Part shown: positions 45,582-53,117 of the stretch, piece after piece | Position numbering within the stretch: position 1 is the stretch's first letter | How the letters are laid out: every line of letters begins with the position of its first letter | DNA from: Geomonas sp. Red32 | GTDB lineage: Bacteria > Desulfobacterota > Desulfuromonadia > Geobacterales > Geobacteraceae | Reading direction: 5' to 3' | NCBI RefSeq assembly: GCF_023652955.1 | Contig: NZ_JAKLOY010000003.1 | Location: 186,001 to 250,000 of the forward strand | Length of the DNA stretch: 64,000 bases | Program-made: the position numbers and the translations under genes | Notes under the pieces: model-generated | What the model was told of the DNA's origin: nothing | What the model saw: the letters and a program-made list of their open reading frames with translations, nothing else | The model's database searches: none

Positions 45582-46802
45582 TCAGCGGACGTGTTCTTCC
45601 GGGTAGGCACCGATCTGGTGGATGGAGAGGTCGGCGCCGGCGTGCTCCTGCTCGGGGTCCAGCCTGATGCCGACGGTCTTGGAGAGGAGGCCGTAGATCA
45701 GGAAGCCGTTGACCAGGGCGAAGGCGATGCCGGACACGGTCCCCATCAGCTGGGAGACGAAGGAGACTCCGCCCAGCCCGCCGAGGGCCTCCTGCCCGAA
45801 GATGCCGCAGGCGATGCCGCCCCAGGAGCCGATCACCCCGTGCAGCGGCCAGACGCCGAGCACGTCGTCGATCTTGAGCTTCTCCTGCTCGATCTGAAAG
45901 CCGAAGACGAAGATCAAGGAGGCGATGGCGCCGGTGACGAAGGCGGCCAGGGGATGCATGAGGTCTGAGCCCGCGCAGATGGCGATCAGGCCGGCCAGCG
46001 CGCCGTTATGGACGAAGCCGGGGTCGTTTCTGCTGGCGATGAGGGCGGCGAGCACCCCGCCGACCATGGCCATGAGGGAGTTGACCGCCACCACGCCGGA
46101 AATCTTGTCCAGATGGCCTGCGCTCATCACGTTGAAGCCGAACCAGCCGACCGCCAGGATCCAGGAGCCCAGGGCCAGGAAGGGGATGTTGCTGATCGGG
46201 ATCGGGTGGGACTTTTTCCCGAGGTAGCGTCCCATGCGGGGGCCCAGGATGAGCACGGCGGGAAGCGCGATCCAGCCGCCGATGGAGTGGACGACTACCG
46301 ATCCTGCGTAATCATGGAACTCGGCGCCCCCTACCTTCTTGAAGACGTCCTGCAGAAGGGACATGTTCTTCCCCCAGATGAGCGACTCGAAGAGGGGATA
46401 GCTCACCCCGGCGAAGATGGCGCCGGCGATCACCTGCGGCCAGAACTTTGCCCGCTCGGCGATCCCCCCGGAGATGATGGCCGGGATGCAGGCGGCGAAG
46501 CAGAGGAGGAAGAAGTAGTGGGTGATGTCGTATCCCTGGTTTTCCCCCAGAAGCTCTTTGACCGGTTTGAGGAAATTGATCCCGTAGGCGATCGGAAAGC
46601 CGACCAGGAAGTAGACCACGGTGGAGACCGACCAGTCGGTGAGGATCTTCACGAAGGCGTTGACCTGGTTCTTCTGCCGTACGGTGCCGACCTCCAGGAA
46701 GGCGAACCCGGCGTGCATGGCGAAGACCATGACCGCACCGAGCATGAGGAAGAGTACATCGCTGCTGTTGCCAAGTGGAGTCGTCATTGACATCCCGTTC
46801 AT
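45582..46802 (-). CDS. amtB: Ammonium transporter AmtB
   Basis: A 406-residue inner-membrane channel with about eleven TM helices. Family signatures: AMHAGFAFLEVGTVRQKN near the N-terminus, DYAGSVVVHSIGGWIAL with the first conduction-line His, NDPGFVHNGALAGLIAICAG and LHGVIGSWGG with the second His. The start at 46802 is set by GGAGGT. No glnK gene is next to it, unlike most amtB loci. A sigma54-type promoter at 46900-46915 fits nitrogen-limitation control. Confidence 0.95.
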   Translation of the reverse strand: MNGMSMTTPLGNSSDVLFLMLGAVMVFAMHAGFAFLEVGTVRQKNQVNAFVKILTDWSVSTVVYFLVGFPIAYGINFLKPVKELLGENQGYDITHYFFLLCFAACIPAIISGGIAERAKFWPQVIAGAIFAGVSYPLFESLIWGKNMSLLQDVFKKVGGAEFHDYAGSVVVHSIGGWIALPAVLILGPRMGRYLGKKSHPIPISNIPFLALGSWILAVGWFGFNVMSAGHLDKISGVVAVNSLMAMVGGVLAALIASRNDPGFVHNGALAGLIAICAGSDLMHPLAAFVTGAIASLIFVFGFQIEQEKLKIDDVLGVWPLHGVIGSWGGIACGIFGQEALGGLGGVSFVSQLMGTVSGIAFALVNGFLIYGLLSKTVGIRLDPEQEHAGADLSIHQIGAYPEEHVR

Positions 46803-46899
46803 TACATTACCTCCGTTGGTAAATAGTCCCACCTCGTTGTGAGAGCCTGATTAATGAGCAGTCGCTGACCGCGAGCGCGTCGCAAGGCCCGGTCTGACC

Positions 46900-46915
46900 A
46901 GCAAGATGCTTGCCA
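46900..46915 (-). promoter_or_regulatory. Sigma54 (RpoN) promoter of amtB
   Basis: On the minus strand TGGCAAGCATCTTGCT has GG and GC at the exact -24/-12 spacing and matches YTGGCACG-N4-TTGCW except for two positions. It implies activation by an NtrC-type enhancer-binding protein and a leader of about 85 nt. Confidence 0.75.
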
Positions 46916-47079
46916 AAAACGGAAAAGTCTGTAATCCTTGGGAAACCGTACCGGCGCCGGCCGTGAGGGGTGAGGATTCTGCCTAAAGGGGAGGCAGTCA
47001 TGCCTAATGAATGGGCAGCATTAGAGGTTGACCTCCCCACCGCGGGCGGGGTACATTCCAGTACCCGGACCGGCCGGGG

Positions 47080-48255
47080 ATGAAGAAGGTGGGGGACCTC
47101 CTGTTAACCAAGACCGCACTGATAACCTGCGCCGATCTCACGGGGTTTAGCTACGGCGACCACCATCCTTTCAAGGTGCAGCGCTTCCGGCTGGCCCGTG
47201 ACCTGATGGCCGCCTACCGGCTCCTCGAGCTGCCGGGGATGGAGCAGCGGGTTCCCCGGAAAGTGACCCGGGAGGAGCTCCTAACCGCCCACGCACCGGA
47301 GTACCTCGACCGGCTCAAAGAATTCAGCGACGCCTGCGAGTCGCGCGCCGACTTCCGCTACGGGCTCGGCGATCTCGAGAACCCGATCTTTCCCGGGGTC
47401 TACGACTGGGCCTGCCTCGGCGTCTCCGGCACCCTCGAGGCGGCCCGGCTGGTGACCGAGGAGGGATTCGCGGCCGCCTTCAACCCGTTCGGTGGTTGGC
47501 ACCACGCCCAGCACAGCCGCGCCTCCGGCTTCTCGTATCTCAACGACGCGGTGGTGGCCATTAACCACCTGGTAGGCCGGGGAAAACGGGTGGTCTACCT
47601 CGACATCGACGCCCACCACGGCGACGGGGTTCAAAACGCCTTCTACCAGAGCGACCGGGTGCTCACCATCTCGCTCCATGAAAGCGGCATCTACTTCTTC
47701 CCCGGTACCGGTTTCGAGCGCGAGACCGGGGAGGGGATGGGGAAGGGGTACGCAGTCAACGTGCCGCTTCTGGCCCACACCGACGACGCGCTTTTCATGA
47801 AGGCTTTCGACGAGATCGCCTATCCGCTCATTGCCGCCTTCGACCCGGACGTGCTCTTCACCCAGCTCGGCGCGGACACCTTCCGGACCGACCCCTTGAC
47901 GCGGCTGGAGGTCACCACCCACGGTTACACCTATCTCCTCAAAAAGCTCAGGGCCCTGCGGATCCCCTGGGTGGCGGTGGGGGGAGGCGGCTACGATATG
48001 ATGAACGTTGCCCGGGCCTGGACCATCGCCTGGGCGGTGATGAACGACCGGGAGATCTCTCCGAGGCTCCCGGCTGAATTTATCAAGCTGATCGGACCCC
48101 TTGGGTACCCACACCGCATGCTTTTGGATGCCATGCACTGGGCCCAGGAGGACGAACGCAACGCGGCGCTGGACGCGGTGGAGCGGGTGATCGCCTACCT
48201 CCGCGCCCACATCTTCCCGGTGCACATTGGTGGCCATGCCAAGGATCGCGGGTAA
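47080..48255 (+). CDS. Histone deacetylase-family enzyme (AcuC-like)
   Basis: A 391-residue class I/II HDAC-like zinc hydrolase. Active-site motifs: GGWHHAQHSRASGF (catalytic His pair), YLDIDAHHGDGVQ (zinc Asp and His), LGADTFRTDPL (second zinc Asp) and VGGGGYD. Bacterial members deacetylate lysines (acetyl-CoA synthetase in acetoin users) or polyamines. Start uncertain: ATG at 47080 lacks a strong ribosome site and GTG at 47089 is possible. The next gene starts within its last codons. Confidence 0.9.
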   Translation: MKKVGDLLLTKTALITCADLTGFSYGDHHPFKVQRFRLARDLMAAYRLLELPGMEQRVPRKVTREELLTAHAPEYLDRLKEFSDACESRADFRYGLGDLENPIFPGVYDWACLGVSGTLEAARLVTEEGFAAAFNPFGGWHHAQHSRASGFSYLNDAVVAINHLVGRGKRVVYLDIDAHHGDGVQNAFYQSDRVLTISLHESGIYFFPGTGFERETGEGMGKGYAVNVPLLAHTDDALFMKAFDEIAYPLIAAFDPDVLFTQLGADTFRTDPLTRLEVTTHGYTYLLKKLRALRIPWVAVGGGGYDMMNVARAWTIAWAVMNDREISPRLPAEFIKLIGPLGYPHRMLLDAMHWAQEDERNAALDAVERVIAYLRAHIFPVHIGGHAKDRG

Positions 48256-49045
48256 CGAGCAGTTACGGGACCGGTCCGGGCGGGAGCTCTTCTCCCTGCA
48301 CGACATCAACCGGCTGGAGCCCGCCGAGAAGGAGGCCATCTACCGGCGGCTCCTCACGCCGCGGCTGGCCGCCCTGCTGGAGAGTGCCGGTGGCGGGGCG
48401 GTCAACATCGTGGCGCCCCGCGGGCTCAGGCTGGTGAGGATGGAGGCCCGGCTCTCCGCCGGCGACCGCGACCCGCTCTTTTTCCTGGAACTGTGCGACA
48501 CCCATCACCGCCAGATGGAGCTCGCCTTCTGCCAGATCTGCGACCCCGCCGCCCAACGCTTCGAGGTGGACCGGGACAGCGAGGGGAGAAACAACGTCTT
48601 CGCCACCCACGGCAGGAACCCGGGCGAGGAGCTCCGCGCCATGGAGGCCGGCCTCTTTCCGCACCAGGTGCGCCACGGCCTGCGGATGTTCGGGGAGTTT
48701 CTTCCGCTTTTGGAGCGGCTCACCGACTCGCTCGGGATGGAGCTCATCGTTGCCGAGCCTTTGAGCTACGACAATGCCATCCGCTACGAGAAGTACGGCT
48801 TCGACTACGTGGTGGGGAAGAAGCTCATGCTGGAGATCGACGCCGGCTTCGCCCCGGGAGGGGAGCTCTTCCGGAGGCTCGACGGTTCCACCCCCTTCCG
48901 GCGTCCCGGGATGGAACGGACGGTGCGGGGGCGCAGCTGGGCCATCCACGACGGTATCCTCGGCGAGCCGTGGGATGAAGTCCGTATCTATAAGACCATA
49001 GGCGTCCACGCGGGCGTCAATACCTTCCCTCGACGGGAAGGGTAG
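48236..49045 (+). CDS. Conserved-looking protein of unknown function
   Basis: A 269-residue soluble protein, not recognised. The part FLPLLERLTDSLGMELIVAE, then DNAIRYEKYGFDYVVGKKLM resembles the end of a GNAT-type fold, but no acetyl-CoA loop is clear. Several Cys/His occur near 85-105 (CDTHHRQMELAFCQIC), a possible metal site. It overlaps the HDAC-family gene by 20 nt and is followed 14 nt later by the TPR gene, so one operon. Confidence 0.72.
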   Translation: MPRIAGNEQLRDRSGRELFSLHDINRLEPAEKEAIYRRLLTPRLAALLESAGGGAVNIVAPRGLRLVRMEARLSAGDRDPLFFLELCDTHHRQMELAFCQICDPAAQRFEVDRDSEGRNNVFATHGRNPGEELRAMEAGLFPHQVRHGLRMFGEFLPLLERLTDSLGMELIVAEPLSYDNAIRYEKYGFDYVVGKKLMLEIDAGFAPGGELFRRLDGSTPFRRPGMERTVRGRSWAIHDGILGEPWDEVRIYKTIGVHAGVNTFPRREG

Positions 49046-49059
49046 GAGGTTAGGCAATC

Positions 49060-50004
49060 ATGCAGCAGGCAACTCCCCTGGCGGGGATCGTGTACTATGG
49101 CCCCCCGGCCCCCTTCGAGGTGACCGGGCTGGACGGCAAGGTGCGAATCGAGGTGGGATCGGAGCCGGTCCCGCTGGTGGAAACCGACTTCCTGAAGTTG
49201 CGGGGCGAGGCTCCCGGCTACGACGAGCTTGGCCGCGGTATCTACCAGGCCTTGAGGACCGACCCCGGCTGCCGCTTCGCCGGCCGCTACGCCGCCTGGC
49301 TCAAGGAGGGGTATCCCCACTACGTCTCCGAGCTGGCGAGCAACATCCTCATGCTGGGCGAGAAGGACGTCGAGGTCCCCTACCTCGACCGCCGGGTCAA
49401 CCTGTTGAAGATCTTCGCCCTGATGGAACCCGAGAACGGACATTTCCCGCTGGAGATAGGCTCCACCCTTTTGGACAAGGGGTGCCGTTTCTCCGCGCTG
49501 CACCTCTCCACGGTGACCCTCTACAAGGCGGCCGAATACCTGGAGCGGGGGCTCTCCCTCGACCCCGGCAACCTGCGGGGGATCTCCAACCTGGCCGAGG
49601 TCTATTTCCTGCTCGGCAAGTACGAGAAGGCCTCCTCGCTCTGGAATTCGCTGCTGCCGACCCTTCCGGAACAGTCGGCGGGCGAGGTGAGGGGAAGGCT
49701 GGAGCGGATCGGCAAGGGGGAACTTCCCCGGGTGCCGGCGGTCGACTACCTGGAGGCCATTGCCGGCGCCATGGCCATGAAGGAGGATGGTGATTACCTG
49801 GAGGCTACCGCGGTCTTGAACGACGTGATGGCCGACGCCTTCTTCGCCTGCGAGTTCCCGATGCCGGAGATCCCCTACCTTCTCGCCCAGTGCTGCATCA
49901 GCATGGGAGGAAACGCCGACGCCCGGACCTACCTGCGGAGCGCCCTCCGGATGAACCCCGACTTCGCCGAGGCCCAAAGCCTCCTCGACCAAATCCAGGG
50001 ATAG
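49060..50004 (+). CDS. Tetratricopeptide-repeat protein
   Basis: A 314-residue soluble protein. TPR-like helix pairs are seen at about 145-190 (ALHLSTVTLYKAAEYLERGLSLDPGNLRG) and 165-205 (ISNLAEVYFLLGKYEKASSLWNSLL), and at the end (AQCCISMGGNADARTYLRSALRMNPDFAEAQSLLD). TAGGAGGT precedes the ATG. Probably a scaffold; partner unknown, but the gene is in one operon with the HDAC-family enzyme and the following 31-residue peptide. Confidence 0.85.
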   Translation: MQQATPLAGIVYYGPPAPFEVTGLDGKVRIEVGSEPVPLVETDFLKLRGEAPGYDELGRGIYQALRTDPGCRFAGRYAAWLKEGYPHYVSELASNILMLGEKDVEVPYLDRRVNLLKIFALMEPENGHFPLEIGSTLLDKGCRFSALHLSTVTLYKAAEYLERGLSLDPGNLRGISNLAEVYFLLGKYEKASSLWNSLLPTLPEQSAGEVRGRLERIGKGELPRVPAVDYLEAIAGAMAMKEDGDYLEATAVLNDVMADAFFACEFPMPEIPYLLAQCCISMGGNADARTYLRSALRMNPDFAEAQSLLDQIQG

Positions 50005-50013
50005 GAGGACCGC

Positions 50014-50109
50014 ATGGAAGCGTACACCCCGGCCGACTGGATCTTCATCGCCGGCGTCATGCTGGTGATCTTCTTCTTCGTGACCATCTCCGGCATGAGG
50101 AAGAGGTGA
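50014..50109 (+). CDS. 31-residue single-TM membrane peptide
   Basis: Not recognised. Reads MEAYTPADWIFIAGVMLVIF followed by FFVTISGMRKR: an amphipathic start, one hydrophobic helix of about 20 residues and a basic end, giving an outside-N, inside-C topology. An excellent ribosome site (TAGGAGGACC) lies before the ATG, 10 nt after the TPR gene stop. Its size and layout resemble small subunits of membrane complexes. Confidence 0.65.
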   Translation: MEAYTPADWIFIAGVMLVIFFFVTISGMRKR

Positions 50110-50167
50110 CCGAGCCGTCAAGCAGGTGGTAGACTTGGGAGGAAGACTCATGAAAAAGGAGGATCCC

Positions 50168-50569
50168 ATGACACGACCCGACATCAAGAAAATCCTCGAC
50201 TACCGCACCATCGCGGTGGTCGGCCTGTCGCCGGACCCGGGGAAGGCGAGCCACGAGGTGGCGGCCTACCTGAAGAGGGCAGGGTACCGGATCATCCCGG
50301 TCAACCCGGCCGCAACCGAGATCTTCGGCGAGAAGTGCTACCCGACCCTGGCCGACGTTCCCGAGACGGTGGAGATCGTCGACATCTTCCGGCGCTCCGA
50401 GTTCGTTCCCGAGATCGTCGAGCAGGCGATCGCCAAGGGTGCCAAGGTGGTCTGGATGCAGGAGGGGATCGTCAACCAGGAGGCCGCCGAGCGTGCCGAG
50501 GCCGCGGGGCTCACCGTGGTGATGGACCGCTGCCTCCTGAAGGAGCACGTCAAGCAGGCCCGGCAGTGA
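50168..50569 (+). CDS. CoA-binding-domain protein (YccU-like)
   Basis: A 133-residue Rossmann-fold protein of the CoA_binding_2 family: TIAVVGLSPDPGKASHEVAAYL, GYRIIPVNPAATEIFGEKCYPTL, VDIFRRSEFVPEIVEQAI and VWMQEGIVNQEAAERA. Family members bind CoA or nucleotides and have no defined reaction. The ATG at 50168 has AAGGAGG before it; the upstream ATG at 50150 is less well placed. Confidence 0.88.
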   Translation: MTRPDIKKILDYRTIAVVGLSPDPGKASHEVAAYLKRAGYRIIPVNPAATEIFGEKCYPTLADVPETVEIVDIFRRSEFVPEIVEQAIAKGAKVVWMQEGIVNQEAAERAEAAGLTVVMDRCLLKEHVKQARQ

Positions 50570-50585
50570 GTGGAGGGACGCGGCG

Positions 50586-51020
50586 GTGATCTCCCATGCC
50601 AACCGGCGCCCGGTGTCCCTCAACCTGCTCGCCGCCGTCTACCTCTTTTCCTTTCTCCTCTCCGCCTCCAGCTACGGAAGCCCCTACCCCTTCCTGGGAA
50701 AACTCGTCACGGGAGGGGAGGGGCATTTCCTCACCTTCGCCGACAGCCTTGTCTCCTTTTATCTCTGCCTGGGGATCCTCAAAAGACAGCGGGTTACCTA
50801 CTACCTCATCCTCTGCTACAACCTCTTCGACCTGTTCAACGCCCTGGTGAATCTCTGGTCGATCCCCCCCGACCGCTACGCGGCCTTGAGCGGGGTGGCG
50901 GTCACCCCCGGCGATATGCGGCTCAACACCCTCATCGCGGGGATCTTCGTCTTCGGGGTCACCTGGTTTACCGTCGTTTCCCGGCGCCACTTCACCAACC
51001 GCTCCCCCTACCTCTTCTAA
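50586..51020 (+). CDS. Polytopic membrane protein of unknown function
   Basis: A 144-residue protein with four hydrophobic segments (about 12-32, 48-64, 72-92 and 114-132; for example LNLLAAVYLFSFLLSASSYG and LNTLIAGIFVFGVTWFTVVS). GTG start follows GGAGGG. No family recognised. It follows the CoA-binding gene by 16 nt and probably ends the operon. Confidence 0.72.
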   Translation: MISHANRRPVSLNLLAAVYLFSFLLSASSYGSPYPFLGKLVTGGEGHFLTFADSLVSFYLCLGILKRQRVTYYLILCYNLFDLFNALVNLWSIPPDRYAALSGVAVTPGDMRLNTLIAGIFVFGVTWFTVVSRRHFTNRSPYLF

Positions 51021-51154
51021 TCGGAACCTTACCGGGTTCTTACCTTCGATCGCCCCGGGACGCCATCTTATCTCATAGAGATATCAAGAGGTTGCCGGAG
51101 CCCGGGACGGTGAGGCAAATTTCAGTGATCGTTAAGGAATGTACACATCTCTGC

Positions 51155-51184
51155 TTGCCAGACCGTGTGCCTCTCTGCTACTAT
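51155..51184 (+). promoter_or_regulatory. Possible promoter of the electron-conduit operon
   Basis: TTGCCA and TACTAT are 18 nt apart, about 98 nt before the ABC ATPase start. The rest of the 261-bp spacer is unassigned. Confidence 0.35.
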
Positions 51185-51281
51185 TGCCGCATTTTTCAGC
51201 GCTGTCCCCCTCCGGCTGCCGCCGCTCCGGCTTCCGGTCCGCTACCCTTGCCGCCGGGGAGGTCATCGCAAAGGATCCACC

Positions 51282-52112
51282 TTGTTCGCCAAACTCAAAC
51301 ACGGCCTCAGCGCATCATTTTTCCACTCCGACCACAGCCGTCCGGTGGACCTCCACGATACGCGTGGGGTGGGGATCCGTGTGGTGGGGCTCAACAAGTA
51401 CTTCGGCTCCACCCATGTCCTTAAGGATATCAACCTCGAGATCAAGGCCGGCGAGACCTTCTGCATCATCGGCCCCTCCGGGACCGGCAAGAGCGTGCTT
51501 TTGAAGCACATCGTCAAGCTGGAGACCCCCGACTCCGGGGAGATCTACATCGACGACCTGCCGATCTTCTCGGGAGACCCGCACGACTCCTCCCGCGACT
51601 ACCGCTACAGCATGGTCTTCCAGTCCTCGGCCCTTTTCAATTCACTGACCGTCGGGGAAAACGTCGGTCTTTGGCTGAGGGAGAAACGGGTCTGCAAGGA
51701 GCAGCGGATCCGGGAGATCATCCGGGAGAAGCTGGAGATGGTCGGCCTTTCCGGACGGGAGGGGCTCCGGACCTCGGAGCTTTCCGGCGGGATGAAGAAG
51801 AGGGTGGCCATCGCCCGCTCGCTCGCCATGAACCCCGACCTGATCCTCTACGACGAGCCGACCGCCGAACTCGACCCGGTCACCACCGACGAGCTGGCCA
51901 ACACCATCCTTAAGCTCAAGGAGACCACCCGGAACACCACCGTGATCGTCACCCACGACTTGAACTTCGCGCTCTACATCTCCGACCGCATCGCCATGAT
52001 GAGCGGGGGAACCATCGTGGAAGTGGGGACCCCCCGGGAGATCAAGCAGAGCCAGAATCCGGTCGTCCGCAGCTTCATCTACACCACCACCAAGGGGATA
52101 AGGGGAGACTAG
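51282..52112 (+). CDS. ABC transporter ATPase (MlaF/Ttg2A-like)
   Basis: A 276-residue ATPase. Walker A GPSGTGKS, Q-loop MVFQSSALFNSLTV, signature LSGGMKKRVAIARSLAM and Walker B LILYDEPTAELDP are intact. The layout (VVGLNKYFGSTHVLKDINLEIKAGE) and GGMKKR signature resemble MlaF of phospholipid/organic-solvent systems, but no MlaE or MlaD is adjacent. TTG start at 51282 has AAAGGA before it; a longer frame lacks such a site. The next cytochrome gene starts directly after its stop codon. Confidence 0.87.
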   Translation: MFAKLKHGLSASFFHSDHSRPVDLHDTRGVGIRVVGLNKYFGSTHVLKDINLEIKAGETFCIIGPSGTGKSVLLKHIVKLETPDSGEIYIDDLPIFSGDPHDSSRDYRYSMVFQSSALFNSLTVGENVGLWLREKRVCKEQRIREIIREKLEMVGLSGREGLRTSELSGGMKKRVAIARSLAMNPDLILYDEPTAELDPVTTDELANTILKLKETTRNTTVIVTHDLNFALYISDRIAMMSGGTIVEVGTPREIKQSQNPVVRSFIYTTTKGIRGD

Positions 52113-53117
52113 ATGGCAAAGGCACCGCTTGGCCGCCGCATCCTTTTGACCACCTTTCTGGCGGGGCTTTCCCTTTCCCTTTGGGCCTGCGCCGACTTGA
52201 AGCAGAGCAAGCCGCTGTTGCCGGTGCGCGAGTACGAGAAGATGATCGTGGGGAGGCTCGACGCCGACTACGTCGGGACCGCCAACTGCGTCGCCAAGTG
52301 CCACAAGCACGACAAGATCTCCGACGATTTCAGCCACAGCGTCCACGGAGAGCAGATCAAGGCCGAGACCGGCCTCCCCCTGGTCAACTGCGAGTCGTGC
52401 CACGGACCGGGAAGCCTCGCCGTCGCCAACCTCCCCGACAACCCAGAAAAGAACACCGCCGAAAACAGGAAGTGCGACACCAGCACCTTCCTCGACCTGA
52501 TGCACCTCCCCCCCCAGGCGCAGTCGCTCATCTGCCTCAAGTGCCATTCCGCCGCCTCGCAGCCGGCGCTGGCCTTCTGGAACGCCAGCGTGCATGCCAT
52601 CAACGACGTGAGCTGCTTCGACTGCCACAAGCTCCACAAAGGGCCGCAGCAGAAGGTGAGCCGCGAGCAGATGGCTGAGATGTGCTACGGCTGCCACCCC
52701 CAGGTGCGGGCCGAAAACGCCCTCTACTCGCACCACCCGATCCGGGAAAAGAAGATGGTCTGCGTGGATTGCCACGAGATCCACGGCTCAACCCAGCCGA
52801 AGCTTCTCAAGGGGAACACCCTCAAGGAGACCTGCACCCGCTGCCACATGGAGAAGCAGGGGCCCTTCGTCTTCGAGCACGGCGACCTGACCGAGAACTG
52901 CCTCAACTGCCACACTCCCCACGGCTCGGTCAACAACCACCTGCTGAACGCCGCCATGCCGTTTCTCTGCCTGCAGTGCCACTCCGCCCACCTCTCCTCC
53001 AACACCCCCGGGCTTAAGCAACTCTTCACCAACCGCTGTACCGACTGCCATTCCCAGATCCACGGAACCGACACCCCCACCCAGGGGCTGACCGGAAAGG
53101 GGACGCTGCGCCAATGA
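52113..53117 (+). CDS. DmsE/MtrA-family periplasmic decaheme cytochrome
   Basis: A 334-residue cytochrome with nine canonical CXXCH motifs (CESCH, CLKCH, CFDCH, CYGCH, CVDCH, CTRCH, CLNCH, CLQCH, CTDCH) and a first site CVAKCH (residues 59-64) that has three residues between the Cys. Ten sites and spacing fit the DmsE/MtrA/PioA family, which sits inside an MtrB-type porin to carry electrons across the outer membrane. The N-terminus ends LWAC at Cys26, a possible though non-ideal lipoprotein site. Its stop overlaps the porin start as ATGA. Confidence 0.93.
   Translation: MAKAPLGRRILLTTFLAGLSLSLWACADLKQSKPLLPVREYEKMIVGRLDADYVGTANCVAKCHKHDKISDDFSHSVHGEQIKAETGLPLVNCESCHGPGSLAVANLPDNPEKNTAENRKCDTSTFLDLMHLPPQAQSLICLKCHSAASQPALAFWNASVHAINDVSCFDCHKLHKGPQQKVSREQMAEMCYGCHPQVRAENALYSHHPIREKKMVCVDCHEIHGSTQPKLLKGNTLKETCTRCHMEKQGPFVFEHGDLTENCLNCHTPHGSVNNHLLNAAMPFLCLQCHSAHLSSNTPGLKQLFTNRCTDCHSQIHGTDTPTQGLTGKGTLRQ

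Noticed and set aside
52113-53117. Reading the cytochrome as a nonaheme NrfB/NapC-type protein
   Set aside because: The CX3CH site, overall spacing and adjoining MtrB-type porin fit the DmsE/MtrA family better.
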